Origin: Aliivibrio sp. EL58
GTDB lineage: Bacteria > Pseudomonadota > Gammaproteobacteria > Enterobacterales > Vibrionaceae
Length of the DNA stretch: 64,000 bases
Direction: 5' to 3'
Assembly: GCF_900312675.1 (NCBI RefSeq)
Contig: NZ_OMPC01000004.1
Span: 109,181 to 173,180 of the forward strand
The translations under genes and the position numbers were made by a program. Within the stretch, counting starts at the first letter, position 1; each line of letters begins with the position of its first letter. Under the pieces are notes generated by a model. The model was not told the origin of the DNA. It ran no database searches and saw nothing but the letters and a program-made list of their open reading frames with translations. Positions 14,253-23,848 of the stretch are shown here, piece after piece.

Positions 14253-16625
14253 ATGAAAAAGCTCTCTCGTTATTTTTTATTTATGCTTCTTTTCACTTTA
14301 TCTCAAGCTTGTTATGCAAGTTGGGGGCTTTCTGATGAACAGCCAATAGAGATCTCGCCACAAGCACAAAAAATTGAGCAAAATATTCAGGCTCTACCAG
14401 AGCAGCACTTTTTCTCTAAAAACGATTACTCTCAGGTAAAGCGTCTATTATCGACGACAATTACTCAGCAAAAAAAGCATGCCGAAGGTCTTGAAAAAGC
14501 ATTGGTTGATTATCGAGATAATAGTGATGAAGCTCATTGGTTAGTCGTTGAAGCGGATCACCAATCACTAAATTCTCTTAATCTTAGTAAGCAGCTATTG
14601 CTACAATTAACTGACCAAACAACTAGAGATCAGTTAACAGGATTTGGTCCCTATGGCGTAACTCAATTCTATTCTGAGCTGTCAATCACTCGATTGAACA
14701 TTGAGTATTATTTGCATTATCAAATTCGAAGTTTCAAAAATTTATTACACGATTTACAAATTTCACCGGTACCTATTATCAGTGTTATTTTCAAAGTATT
14801 GTGTGTCTTTTTTGTATTCAGTTGGTGGTTAAAAAATAGCGCTCGTTTAATCAATGACTTTAAAAAATCAAATCTAGAAGGCTCGACAAAACCCAATATC
14901 ATTATTAGGGCTATTTGGTACCTTACTCGTGCCCATAAAGCGATAGCTTGGTTACTATTAATTACTGTAACATTACGAATTATCTCGACACTTCCAAGCC
15001 TACAACATCTTATTTTCCTTGAGATCTTTACCTGGTGGATTTTAGGTGGCTCTATTGCCGTAAGCTTCATTCTAGAGTTTATTTACCGTAACAGTAAACA
15101 TAATAAGAAAGAGGTTATTGCTCGTCGATTAGCCACTATTCGTCACTATGTTTGGGGAGGGATTGTTGCCGGTGTTATTTTACAGATTTCATCTCGCACT
15201 CTTGGTGAAGGTACAATTTACGCATGGATCAATTCATTAGTGTATCTATTTTTTGTCCTCCTAACGGTTTATACCCTAAAGCAATGGAAAGAAACGGTCT
15301 TTGAAAAGATTCATCTCCTAGATCCATTGCCAGTATCTATTCAATGGGCAGTAAGAAATCAAAATACATTTCTGATCTCTATCGCAGCGACGGCTAGTGG
15401 TGCGGTTTGGCTCTCTTGGCGATCAATCCAACACAATATTATTAGCGTACTGTCCCAATACACCGCGTTTAGTCATGCTCTCGCGTATTTATTTAGAATT
15501 GAAGTCGCAAAACAAACAGAAGTCTCACGTGTACAATCTAACCTAGTTCGAATCAAAGGCTCTGCCGCTTTTGATTATATTTCTCCAGGCTCAGAAGAAT
15601 CAACATTAATTGAAGAGTATGCAAAAGAAGAAATGACGGCACTTTCTCGTTACTTATTAACAGATAATCCTGCCGTATGTGTTCTTTCAGGAGAACGAGG
15701 CGTTGGTACAACCACTCTACTTAATCGAATTATAAATAAAGTTAAAAATGCACAGCCACTGTATTTAAATTGCCCTTATGACGGCTACTCTGCTTTATTA
15801 CCAGAATTTGCTAAACAGTTAGGATTACCTGAAGAATCGACTGAAAGAGATATTCTTCAGCACTTACGAAATAGTGAAACTTGTTACCTATTGGCTTTTG
15901 ATAATGCACAGCGCTTAGTTAAGCCTAAAGTAAATGGTTTAGCTGATTTAATGAAACTGACCAACTTATTGCGTCGCGCTCGTAAAAGTCATCGCGTTGT
16001 TTTAGCTATTGAAAAATCGAGCTGGCGTTTTATCGATCGAGCTCGTGGAGAGCGTTTGCTATTTGATCTGGTTACCTTCATGCCTAAATGGGGGGAAAAA
16101 CAGATAGCCCAACTGCTTGAGTCTCGTATTACCACCACACAAAATCCAGAAACTAATGAAACGGTGCCTTCTATTTCATTTGATGGCTTAATTCTGCCAA
16201 GACAATGGGATGAGGAAAATTTAACGGAAGAAGAGCGAGCTAGAAATGGCTTCTATCGTATTTTATGGGATTACTCGGATGGTAACCCTACGGTTGCATT
16301 ACGCTTTTTCCGATTATCTTTACATCGTGATAAAGACACTGAAGCAGTGCTGGTTCGCTTATTTAAAGCCCCTCATTCAGATGACTTAGAGACAATGCCT
16401 AAGCCAATGCTTGCAGTACTTCGTTCGATTGTACAACTGGAGATTGCCTCTCCTGCTGATGTCTGTGAATGCAGTCGTTTAAGCATAGCTGAAGTGATCA
16501 GTACATTACGATACTTTCAAAGTCGTGGATACATTGAATGGAACGAAGAAAAAGCTCGTATTTCCGATCACTGGTTCCGTCACATTACTAATGTTTTACA
16601 TCGTCAACACTTACTGGTGAAATGA
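14253..16625 (+). CDS. membrane protein with a degenerate AAA/P-loop ATPase domain
   Basis: The protein (790 residues from the ATG at 14253; an earlier in-frame TTG at 14244 is less likely) begins with a signal peptide, then a helical periplasmic domain (to about residue 170). Several membrane segments follow (about 175-195, 230-345, 370-390). A cytoplasmic ATPase-like domain starts near 455. Its P-loop reads GERGVGTTTLL, with threonine where the catalytic lysine should be, and the Walker B equivalent is CYLLAFDNAQ. The C-terminus looks like a winged helix. An MscS channel gene follows after one base, so the two are co-translated and probably form one complex. Role unknown. Confidence 0.65.
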   Translation: MKKLSRYFLFMLLFTLSQACYASWGLSDEQPIEISPQAQKIEQNIQALPEQHFFSKNDYSQVKRLLSTTITQQKKHAEGLEKALVDYRDNSDEAHWLVVEADHQSLNSLNLSKQLLLQLTDQTTRDQLTGFGPYGVTQFYSELSITRLNIEYYLHYQIRSFKNLLHDLQISPVPIISVIFKVLCVFFVFSWWLKNSARLINDFKKSNLEGSTKPNIIIRAIWYLTRAHKAIAWLLLITVTLRIISTLPSLQHLIFLEIFTWWILGGSIAVSFILEFIYRNSKHNKKEVIARRLATIRHYVWGGIVAGVILQISSRTLGEGTIYAWINSLVYLFFVLLTVYTLKQWKETVFEKIHLLDPLPVSIQWAVRNQNTFLISIAATASGAVWLSWRSIQHNIISVLSQYTAFSHALAYLFRIEVAKQTEVSRVQSNLVRIKGSAAFDYISPGSEESTLIEEYAKEEMTALSRYLLTDNPAVCVLSGERGVGTTTLLNRIINKVKNAQPLYLNCPYDGYSALLPEFAKQLGLPEESTERDILQHLRNSETCYLLAFDNAQRLVKPKVNGLADLMKLTNLLRRARKSHRVVLAIEKSSWRFIDRARGERLLFDLVTFMPKWGEKQIAQLLESRITTTQNPETNETVPSISFDGLILPRQWDEENLTEEERARNGFYRILWDYSDGNPTVALRFFRLSLHRDKDTEAVLVRLFKAPHSDDLETMPKPMLAVLRSIVQLEIASPADVCECSRLSIAEVISTLRYFQSRGYIEWNEEKARISDHWFRHITNVLHRQHLLVK

Positions 16626-16626
16626 T

Positions 16627-17502
16627 ATGTTTCGATTATTTGTCTTTCTTATTGCATTCAGCTTTGGACATACCGCATTAGCGGAAGATCCTCAATCAAT
16701 TGATAATCTCCATCAATTCGCAAGTTTGATCCGCTGGAGTGGTGTCGCATTTTCATTCATCATTGTATTTGTTGCATGGTTATTGCTCCGCTTTACACAA
16801 TCTATTGTTGATGGGATCAGTAGCCAGTTTGCTCAGCGTCGAATGTTGATGCAAAAGCTGCAATCTTTCTTTCAATTCTTTATTTATATGTCGACGGGTA
16901 TGGCGGTATTCATGCTTAGTTTTCGAGTCGATGAAAGAGTATTAGCGTTGATAGGGGGTACTCTCGCCGTCTCTGTTGGTTTTGCATTAAAAGACCTTAC
17001 TGCTTCTTTCATTGCGGGTTTAACCATCATGATTGACCGACCTTTTCAGGTTGGGGATAGAGTGACATTCGAAGGGCATTATGGGGACATTATTGCCATT
17101 GGTTTACGTTCAGTCCGTATGCAAACATTAAACGACGATATCATTACAATCCCAAACAATAAATTCTTAAATGAAGTCGCGATGAGTGGAAACTACGGCG
17201 CACTAGATATGCAAGTCGTTATTCCTTTTTACATTGGAATGGATCAAGACATAAATACGGCTCGTGATATTATTCAAGAAGCAGCATCATCAAGTCGTTA
17301 TATCCATTTACCAAAGCCTGTCGTCGTACTTGTAAAGCAGACAATAACGGATAATTACTTAGCTATACAATTGACGTGTAAAGCCTATGTCGTTGATATT
17401 AAATTTGAAAAGTTATTTGAGACGGATATTACACTGCGTGTGATGCAAGAGTTTAGAAAATCAGATATCTATCCGCCCGCGATTGCGATACAAAGTAAGT
17501 AA
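16627..17502 (+). CDS. MscS-family mechanosensitive channel
   Basis: The 291-residue protein has a signal-like N-terminus, two membrane segments, then the pore helix and beta domain of MscS: GGTLAVSVGFALKDLTASFIAGLTI, DRPFQVGDRV, and VRMQTLNDDIITIPNNKFLN. The family releases solutes on osmotic downshock. It is somewhat compact and has no extra periplasmic domain of its own; the upstream partner may provide one. It starts one base after the upstream stop and is closed by a terminator at 17509. Confidence 0.88.
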   Translation: MFRLFVFLIAFSFGHTALAEDPQSIDNLHQFASLIRWSGVAFSFIIVFVAWLLLRFTQSIVDGISSQFAQRRMLMQKLQSFFQFFIYMSTGMAVFMLSFRVDERVLALIGGTLAVSVGFALKDLTASFIAGLTIMIDRPFQVGDRVTFEGHYGDIIAIGLRSVRMQTLNDDIITIPNNKFLNEVAMSGNYGALDMQVVIPFYIGMDQDINTARDIIQEAASSSRYIHLPKPVVVLVKQTITDNYLAIQLTCKAYVVDIKFEKLFETDITLRVMQEFRKSDIYPPAIAIQSK

Positions 17503-17508
17503 TGATTG

Positions 17509-17544
17509 AAAAGGCACTCTATAATTAATAAAGTGCCTTTTAAA
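17509..17544 (+). terminator. terminator after the MscS gene
   Basis: AAAAGGCACT pairs with AGTGCCTTTT around a short AT loop, followed by a T/A-rich tail. Confidence 0.75.
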
Positions 17545-17638
17545 ATATAGAATCAAGCCCCTATTAATTTATCTCTCGCTGTCACCATACTTTATTGATA
17601 AAATGGCATTCTATATTGGCTAACTTCTTGGTTCTGTA

Positions 17639-18334
17639 ATGAAATTAATGTTAAAAACCCTAATCTTATCGGCGTCATTATTCTCCTCTCTAGCCTTAGC
17701 TAATACTGAAGCTCACAATGATTATCTAAAAGGTACTGCTTATTTAAACCAAGATAATTATAAAGAAGCCATCACTTGGTTAACAAGTGCCGCAAATAAT
17801 GGCTCTATCGAAGCACAAAATAAAATAGGTGTAATTTACGCGAAAGGTATTGGTACTGACGTTAATACACACTTAGCCATTCAATATTTTACTAAAGCTG
17901 CAGCAAATGAAAGTTCCATGGCCTACTACAATCTTGGTAAGATTTATGAAAGCCAAGAGAAGTTCTCAATCGCTATTGACTGGTATAATAAAGCCATTGA
18001 AATGAATAATAGCAATGCTATGAATAACTTAGCTGATTTATATCTTAATGGTAAAGACTTAGTTCAAAGTACGCATCAAGCTGAATTGCTTTATATACAA
18101 GCGGCAGAAGCTGGAAACCCAACCGCAATGCGTAATTTGGGCTTTTTATACTTTAAAGGTTCTGAAGTTAAACAGGATATGGGAAAAGCCTATTTTTGGT
18201 TTAATTTAGCCGCTGCAAAAGCCTACCCTAATGCGGATAAATATCGTGACTTTTCTGGCAAGAAGCTAAACAAAACAAAAAGAGTGCTAATCCAAAATGA
18301 AGCATTAGAGTGGTTAGAAAAGCATTCAAAATAA
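17639..18334 (+). CDS. secreted Sel1-repeat protein
   Basis: The 231-residue protein starts with a signal peptide cut after about residue 21 (SLALA-NTEA). Four to five Sel1 repeats follow, with hallmarks AQNKIGVIYAKGIGTDVNTHLAIQYF, AYYNLGKIYE and AMRNLGFLYFKGSEVKQDMGKAYFWF. It is probably periplasmic and acts as a binding scaffold. No catalytic motif is seen. It has its own upstream region and is not obviously operonic. Confidence 0.78.
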   Translation: MKLMLKTLILSASLFSSLALANTEAHNDYLKGTAYLNQDNYKEAITWLTSAANNGSIEAQNKIGVIYAKGIGTDVNTHLAIQYFTKAAANESSMAYYNLGKIYESQEKFSIAIDWYNKAIEMNNSNAMNNLADLYLNGKDLVQSTHQAELLYIQAAEAGNPTAMRNLGFLYFKGSEVKQDMGKAYFWFNLAAAKAYPNADKYRDFSGKKLNKTKRVLIQNEALEWLEKHSK

Positions 18335-18409
18335 ACCAATCATTTACTTCCTATTCCAGTACGTTACCGAGTAGCCTTCCACATAAATAAGGCTACTCAG
18401 TCTCTCTTT

Positions 18410-19885
18410 CTATTTATTTTTCTTTTTATGATTTAATCCGCGTGGCAACCAAGCAGATATGGTAAGGATCATAAGTATTAGCGATAAATTCGCGATCGAT
18501 TTTACTGTTAGAACTGTTACTGAACTGGCTTCTAATGAATCTAATAGTAAACCCGTACCAAAACGCGCACTAACTACCATAATCAATAAAACAAACAAGG
18601 TAACCAAACGATCTTTAATAGTTAGAATGGGCTGCTCTTTTGATAACAGAATAGCTAAAATGACACCCCAGCATAGTGACGCCATATATAAATAATTCAT
18701 ATATTGCATAGTAAAAGCAATACCACTTGTGACTAAAGCTATGATTACCCAAAACGGTAAACTTGCCATAACGCGATACAACAAATCACCATGCTTACGC
18801 TGTAAGCTCGAAAAGTGAACGATAACCATCGCGCCTAATGCTATACCCACAATTGCATCACTCAAAAAGTGAATACCAAGCCAAATTCGAGCAATTGATT
18901 GAGTTATAATCAATCCAATAAAGAATAGACCAAATCGATGCAATGTTATTGATGAAATCTGCTTTCTCTTTAGTGAAAGATAAAATACCCCATAAATAAC
19001 CGTGGCTAACATGGCATTCATACTTGGTAATCCAAAACCATTTGCTTGAGTTAACTGTAATTGAGGAACATAAACAAATGGTCGAGGTAACCCTAACCCT
19101 TGCTTAGCTAGCTCGGCAAATACAATGGTTAAAATAATGCCAAATAGTAAGGTGAGCGCGCTTTCACGGCCAAAATAAACAAGAGCAACAATAAATAGAA
19201 AATAGAAAAAAGCTTCAGTCCCTGTTTCATTAATTACCGTAAAAAACATTTTAATACTGATATTAATAATTGCAGGTAAACTATCTATACTTGCTCGTAA
19301 TGACGTCAATAACTGTAATTCAACTTGATGGATATCAGAGGCTTGATCAACTAAATTATTCACCCATGTGATTTTATTATCACTCTCTAACGGCTTAGCA
19401 AACCAATGTTTAAGTTGCTCTAACTGTTCTGGATAACGATATTTATCTGACTTTATTTTGTAAGGTTCTGTTAAATATACAGCTTCAGTCTCTACACCAT
19501 AATGTGGTGCAAACCATGATGGGATCCGATACAAACCATTACTGGTCTCCAAATCAAATACGATAATGTCCGAGTCACTACTACAACGGTAAATTATCGC
19601 TTTTTCGTCTTGATGCAGTATCTCTTTTGCGGTAACAACTAAGCCTGCTTCTTCCCACGTTTCTCTTTCAGCCGCTTGTTGTGGAGTTTCTCCCTCATCA
19701 ATTAAGCCTCCAGGCAGTGATAATTTTCCCGTAATTAACTCTTCAATGAGAACAACACGAAAACCATCATCCACCACGCACACAGCGCCCTTTGAGATAG
19801 GGGCTTCATTCGCGATCGTTGAAGTCGAAAATAGGGTTGAAAGGCATGTTGTAAGCAATAAAGCAAAAGTAAAAAACTTATTCAT
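18410..19885 (-). CDS. fusion of exported Nudix hydrolase and PAP2-like membrane phosphatase
   Basis: The 491-residue protein opens with a signal peptide (about residues 1-25). A complete Nudix box follows (Gly60, Glu66, Arg74-Glu75, Glu78-Glu79, Gly81). From about residue 210 a multi-pass PAP2 domain follows: Lys261...Arg268-Pro269, then PSMN (287-290) and ARIWLGIHFLSD (His339). The second PAP2 motif is normally PSGH; here Gly-His is Met-Asn. The Nudix domain would face the periplasm, which is unusual. Its stop overlaps the start of nothing downstream; upstream it overlaps the acetyltransferase stop by 4 bases, so the pair is one transcript. Substrate unknown; lipid-linked or nucleotide diphosphates are possible. 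Confidence 0.8.
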   Translation of the reverse strand: MNKFFTFALLLTTCLSTLFSTSTIANEAPISKGAVCVVDDGFRVVLIEELITGKLSLPGGLIDEGETPQQAAERETWEEAGLVVTAKEILHQDEKAIIYRCSSDSDIIVFDLETSNGLYRIPSWFAPHYGVETEAVYLTEPYKIKSDKYRYPEQLEQLKHWFAKPLESDNKITWVNNLVDQASDIHQVELQLLTSLRASIDSLPAIINISIKMFFTVINETGTEAFFYFLFIVALVYFGRESALTLLFGIILTIVFAELAKQGLGLPRPFVYVPQLQLTQANGFGLPSMNAMLATVIYGVFYLSLKRKQISSITLHRFGLFFIGLIITQSIARIWLGIHFLSDAIVGIALGAMVIVHFSSLQRKHGDLLYRVMASLPFWVIIALVTSGIAFTMQYMNYLYMASLCWGVILAILLSKEQPILTIKDRLVTLFVLLIMVVSARFGTGLLLDSLEASSVTVLTVKSIANLSLILMILTISAWLPRGLNHKKKNK

Positions 19886-20367
19886 ATCTCACTCTCTTTT
19901 AATGCTTTTCGCAAATAGTGAATATGATCTGTCATGCCTTGCTGATGATAGAAATTTATCGCGGTTTGATTAAAATCCCACACTTCAACAAAAATCTCTC
20001 TCACACCATAGTCTTTTAGCTCTTGTTCAATTCGTGTCATTAATTGCTCAGCAACACCTTCTCTACGATGTTGTGATTCAACATACAGTTCATCTATTGT
20101 TGCCATCATGACAGGTTTACTTACAGTTGAAATCAATTCACAAAAATGCCCTGTCACAAATCCAATAACAACACCTTCAAGTTCTGCCACGTACACCATG
20201 CAATCTGGATCATCTAAATAACGAGAGATACTTTTCTCTTCTTCAATTTCAGACGCCGTTTTAAATAATTCAGGGCACTGTTGATGATGCTCATCATGCA
20301 ACTGATACATCATTGAGTTTAGGCAAAATAGATCGGTTTCTTTTGCTCGACGAATAACTGAAGACAT
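19882..20367 (-). CDS. GNAT-family N-acetyltransferase
   Basis: The 161-residue product (ATG at 20367) has the GNAT acetyl-CoA fold: IDELYVESQHRREGVAEQLM is the pyrophosphate-binding motif A, and the end VWDFNQTAINFYHQQGM is the usual C-terminal strand-helix. A longer frame from 20418 adds 17 residues unlike the family, so I prefer the internal start. It overlaps the Nudix/PAP2 gene by four bases. Acceptor substrate is not predictable. Confidence 0.82.
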   Translation of the reverse strand: MSSVIRRAKETDLFCLNSMMYQLHDEHHQQCPELFKTASEIEEEKSISRYLDDPDCMVYVAELEGVVIGFVTGHFCELISTVSKPVMMATIDELYVESQHRREGVAEQLMTRIEQELKDYGVREIFVEVWDFNQTAINFYHQQGMTDHIHYLRKALKESEI

Positions 20368-20773
20368 GTTGATACCAAATAATGATTGAACTGTAATTAG
20401 ACCATGATTTATAAACAAAAAAAAGGCTCCGTATAAGCAGAATCTTTATTCGTAGAGCTATCTATCAGTTTTACCAATAATAGTTATAAACTATGGCTCA
20501 GATGAATGAATACAAGGATGGCATCAGTATCCTTTGGGTGGTTAGAGATCCTATAAACACCTATAAAATAATCGAACTCTTTAAATAAAAGAGTGTCTGA
20601 CGATTTATTCCAATAAAATATCTTATAGATATAGAGCATCTATTTATCATAATAAATTGTTACACTATAGGGGCAAAGAACTATGAAATTAGCGGCCTTC
20701 CTTGCTTTATTCTGACTATTAATAAGCGAATAAAGGTAAACTCATCCCACTAAAACCTATTAAATGAATAATT
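20368..20773. other. intergenic region, no gene seen
   Basis: About 400 AT-rich bases separate the acetyltransferase from the divergent phosphatase gene. I see promoter-like AT stretches (for example near 20655-20670) but no conserved RNA, repeat or terminator that I can support. Confidence 0.5.
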
Positions 20774-21505
20774 ATGTTTTTTTCTTTTTCTCCTAAACAT
20801 CGCTCTTACGAATTGATCGCTTTTTTTCTGTTTATTTCAGTAATGGGGATAATTTTATTATTGGCCCCTAGACCTGATTTATTCACGCCATTACCACCTT
20901 TTGAAAATGATCTTCTTAAATGGTTTAGTCGTTCAGCAGGTGAATACCTATTTATTCTTACCTTAGCTATTCTCTGTTCAATCCCTATTATTCAGCGATT
21001 ATCTATTAAAAAAACACTCTCTTTATATATGCAATTTGGCATTCTTCTCGTATTGAGTTTTATGCTTAAAAGCGGTGTGAAAGCAATAACTGAGATCCCT
21101 CGTCCATATACACAAGCCTTAGTACAAGTTGATCTTATTGACAGTACTGAAGGCTTTTACTCATTAGATGAAGACAGTAAACAAGCACTTATTAGCCATG
21201 CAGAAAATAAAGTAAGTCCAGCCCGCATTGAACAATGGCGAGCAAGCACTAACTATTCATTTCCATCAGGGCATACTATATTTGCTGCTATTTGTGTTTT
21301 ATTCTGGGGGGGATTTTTGTTACGAAATAAGCACTACATTTTAACCACTGCTGTTATTACTTGGGGAGTTGGTGTTGGCTTTAGTCGTGTTTGGCTTGGT
21401 ATGCACTGGCCGACCGATCTGATGGCTTCAATTATCAGTGCATCTATTCTGATCTTATGTGTTCCAACTATTAACTTAGAAAAAGAGCCTATAGGTAAAA
21501 ACTAA
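20774..21505 (+). CDS. PAP2-family phosphatase (PgpB-like)
   Basis: The 243-residue multi-pass membrane protein has all three PAP2 motifs: KSGVKAITEIPRPY, SFPSGHTIFAA and SRVWLGMHWPTD. This layout fits PgpB-type enzymes that dephosphorylate phosphatidylglycerophosphate or undecaprenyl pyrophosphate at the periplasmic face. Unlike the protein at 18410, motif 2 is intact. Its stop overlaps the stop of the convergent LysR gene by four bases. Confidence 0.87.
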   Translation: MFFSFSPKHRSYELIAFFLFISVMGIILLLAPRPDLFTPLPPFENDLLKWFSRSAGEYLFILTLAILCSIPIIQRLSIKKTLSLYMQFGILLVLSFMLKSGVKAITEIPRPYTQALVQVDLIDSTEGFYSLDEDSKQALISHAENKVSPARIEQWRASTNYSFPSGHTIFAAICVLFWGGFLLRNKHYILTTAVITWGVGVGFSRVWLGMHWPTDLMASIISASILILCVPTINLEKEPIGKN

Positions 21506-22383
21506 GACTCTATTTCACATAAAATACTCCAAACCTTCTCGCCTGCTGGATGCAACCTAGCTTGATAGCGATAAGCGTAATATTCAATAGAAAGTCGTAA
21601 TGTTGGATCACCAATGATTGCGACTTTTTTTTGTCTTAACTCTTCTTTGATACTATAAGCAGGCAACCAAGCAATGCCTTGACGATCAAGAACCAACATT
21701 TTCAACATATCGGTCATTGATGACGAGAATATTGGGTTTAATTGCACTTGCTCTCGCACTGTTTCAACTTGTCTCCCCATGTATGACGTTGAGCTATAAG
21801 CTAACCATGGTAAAGATTCTCCACTATCAAAATTAAAGATCGCCTTGCCTTGCTCGTTACAAGCACTTACTGGTAATAATTCTGTTTTAGACAGTAATTG
21901 AGATTGGTAAGGTGGCAGTCTTAGGATTTCATCATCAAAAGCCAATAAAATATCACACGCCCCCTCTCTTAATTCTTTGGTCGCCTGATCAACATCAATT
22001 GCCTCAACACTTAATATCGGTTTGTAATCACTCTCTGGTAACAAGCTTTGTATTGTAGGAATTAAACTTGTAGCTAATGAATGAGCTGCCGCGATTTGTA
22101 CAACGTTACCTCCCAATCGTGATAAATCTGAAATCTGATTAATACCCGTCATTATTTGATTAACCAATGTTCGCGCCGTTATCCGAAATAGTTTCCCACT
22201 GGGCGTTAACTCAATCGGTTTACTTTTTCGATCAATTAACTCAGCACCTACGGTATCTTCTAATAAACGAATCCGTCGACTAAACGCGGGTTGAGTTACA
22301 TTCCTTAATGCCGCGGCTTGAGAAAAGTTCCGCACTTTTGCTAGCACTAAAAAATCTTCTAGCCACTTACTTTCTACATTCAT
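21502..22383 (-). CDS. LysR-family regulator, HypT/YjiE-like
   Basis: The 293-residue protein has the LysR N-terminal helix-turn-helix (WLEDFLVLAKVRNFSQAAALRNVTQPAFSRRIRLLE) and a ligand-binding domain. The blocks IAAAHSLATSL, EAIDVDQA and SMTDMLKMLVLDRQGIAWLP resemble E. coli HypT, a regulator of hypochlorite defence. It is divergent from a racemase gene 291 bases away and may control it. The HypT relation is by recall of the sequence and is moderate; the LysR call is firm. Confidence 0.85.
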   Translation of the reverse strand: MNVESKWLEDFLVLAKVRNFSQAAALRNVTQPAFSRRIRLLEDTVGAELIDRKSKPIELTPSGKLFRITARTLVNQIMTGINQISDLSRLGGNVVQIAAAHSLATSLIPTIQSLLPESDYKPILSVEAIDVDQATKELREGACDILLAFDDEILRLPPYQSQLLSKTELLPVSACNEQGKAIFNFDSGESLPWLAYSSTSYMGRQVETVREQVQLNPIFSSSMTDMLKMLVLDRQGIAWLPAYSIKEELRQKKVAIIGDPTLRLSIEYYAYRYQARLHPAGEKVWSILCEIES

Positions 22384-22674
22384 GTCATTTTCTCACTGTC
22401 CTTTAAAGGGACGAACATCACTATTCCTAAAATGCATTATTACGATTTACATAATATTTTTATGCTAGATAACTCTAATAAATCACTTTCAAAGAAAACA
22501 ATTTCGTCTCAAATGTATAGAGATCATCCAAAAAAACGACTTACTGAGACTTAATTCTAATTTTTACGCTTTTAGCTATGCCGATTTGACATACAACTAT
22601 AATTCTTAGCATTTAACAAAAACCACAACGACTGACATGATTTATTCAACTTCTGCATTAGCAAGATTAATATT

Positions 22675-23388
22675 ATGAATAAAAAACTAGGTATCTTAGG
22701 TGGGATGGGGCCATTAGCAACGGTTGAGTTTATGATGAAAATAATCACCCAGACACCAGCACATAATGATCAAGAACACATTCCAATGGTAGTGAGTAGT
22801 GTTCCACAAATTCCGGATAGGACGGCATTTATTATGGGCCATGGTGAAGATCCTTACCCTGAATTAAAACACAGCTTTGATCAGTTAGAACAGTCTGGTG
22901 CAGAGTGCATTGTTATTCCATGTAATACTGCACATTATTGGTATTCACAGTTAAGCGCGACTAGTCATGTTCATACCATTAGTATCATTGATAGCGTTGT
23001 ACAAGAGACCCAAATACGTAAACATAAAACGGTTGGATTACTTGCAACAACAGCAACAATGAAAGCAAGAATGTATCAACAGAAACTCAACCAGTATGAT
23101 ATTGATGTGATTGAAACTAATGACATGCAGCAACAAGCAGTTATGCAAGGTATCTACGAAGTTAAAGCTGGAAACATTGAAAAAGGGAAAGCGTTAATGC
23201 TACCTGTATTTAAAGATATGTTATCCCAAGGCGCAGAAGCGATTATTCTTGGTTGCACTGAAATCCCAGTAGCGCTAGCTGAGCAAAATTTACAGTCTCC
23301 GCATCATTGTTTGGATTCATTAGAAATATTAGCAAAGTATTGTGTTGAATGGTCTTATGAAGCAGAGCCAGCAGCGATAGCAAGCTAG
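22675..23388 (+). CDS. aspartate/glutamate racemase family protein
   Basis: The 237-residue protein matches the PLP-independent Asp/Glu racemase family. It starts LGILGGMGPLATVEFM. The two catalytic cysteines lie in CIVIPCNTAHYWY and AIILGCTEIPVAL. Family members interconvert L- and D-amino acids or act on related acids (RacX/YgeA types). It is divergent from the HypT-like regulator. Its stop overlaps the nrfF stop by four bases, so the two genes converge without a visible terminator between them. Confidence 0.87.
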   Translation: MNKKLGILGGMGPLATVEFMMKIITQTPAHNDQEHIPMVVSSVPQIPDRTAFIMGHGEDPYPELKHSFDQLEQSGAECIVIPCNTAHYWYSQLSATSHVHTISIIDSVVQETQIRKHKTVGLLATTATMKARMYQQKLNQYDIDVIETNDMQQQAVMQGIYEVKAGNIEKGKALMLPVFKDMLSQGAEAIILGCTEIPVALAEQNLQSPHHCLDSLEILAKYCVEWSYEAEPAAIAS

Positions 23389-23846
23389 GAAGACTCTTTA
23401 CGATTCTTCTTCACTGATTTAACCGCCATAATGCCAAAACCAATAAGCAGCAATAACGGCAATAGCCAAAGCACATAGGTTTTCGCATTTAATGGCGGTT
23501 CATATAAAACAAAATCCCCAAAACGACGCGTCATAAATGCCACCACTTCTTTATCACTCTTACCTGCTTTGATTTGCTGATAGACTTCTAAGCGTAAGTC
23601 TTTAGCTATTGGAGAATTTGACTCTACTAAATTTTGGTTTTGACATTGAGGGCAACGCAATTGTTTCGCTAAATCAATAGAGCGCTTCTGCTCTTCAGGT
23701 GAATTAAATTCAAACAATTCAACACTTTCAATCACCTCTTTGTCCGCGCCAACAAACAAGATTGAACCATTATCAGAATTAGCCTGAACAGATATAGAGC
23801 TGAATAATACAATAATTAAGAACAGTAATTCTTTGCATCGTTTCAT
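23385..23846 (-). CDS. nrfF: NrfF, haem-lyase subunit (CcmH family)
   Basis: The 153-residue protein has a signal peptide, the CcmH/NrfF motif LRCPQCQNQNL, and a C-terminal membrane anchor. With NrfE and a thioredoxin it attaches haem to NrfA's special CxxCK site. The motif cysteines would reduce the apocytochrome. It is the last gene of the minus-strand nrf operon, two bases after the thioredoxin gene. Confidence 0.9.
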   Translation of the reverse strand: MKRCKELLFLIIVLFSSISVQANSDNGSILFVGADKEVIESVELFEFNSPEEQKRSIDLAKQLRCPQCQNQNLVESNSPIAKDLRLEVYQQIKAGKSDKEVVAFMTRRFGDFVLYEPPLNAKTYVLWLLPLLLLIGFGIMAVKSVKKNRKESS

Positions 23847-23848
23847 TA

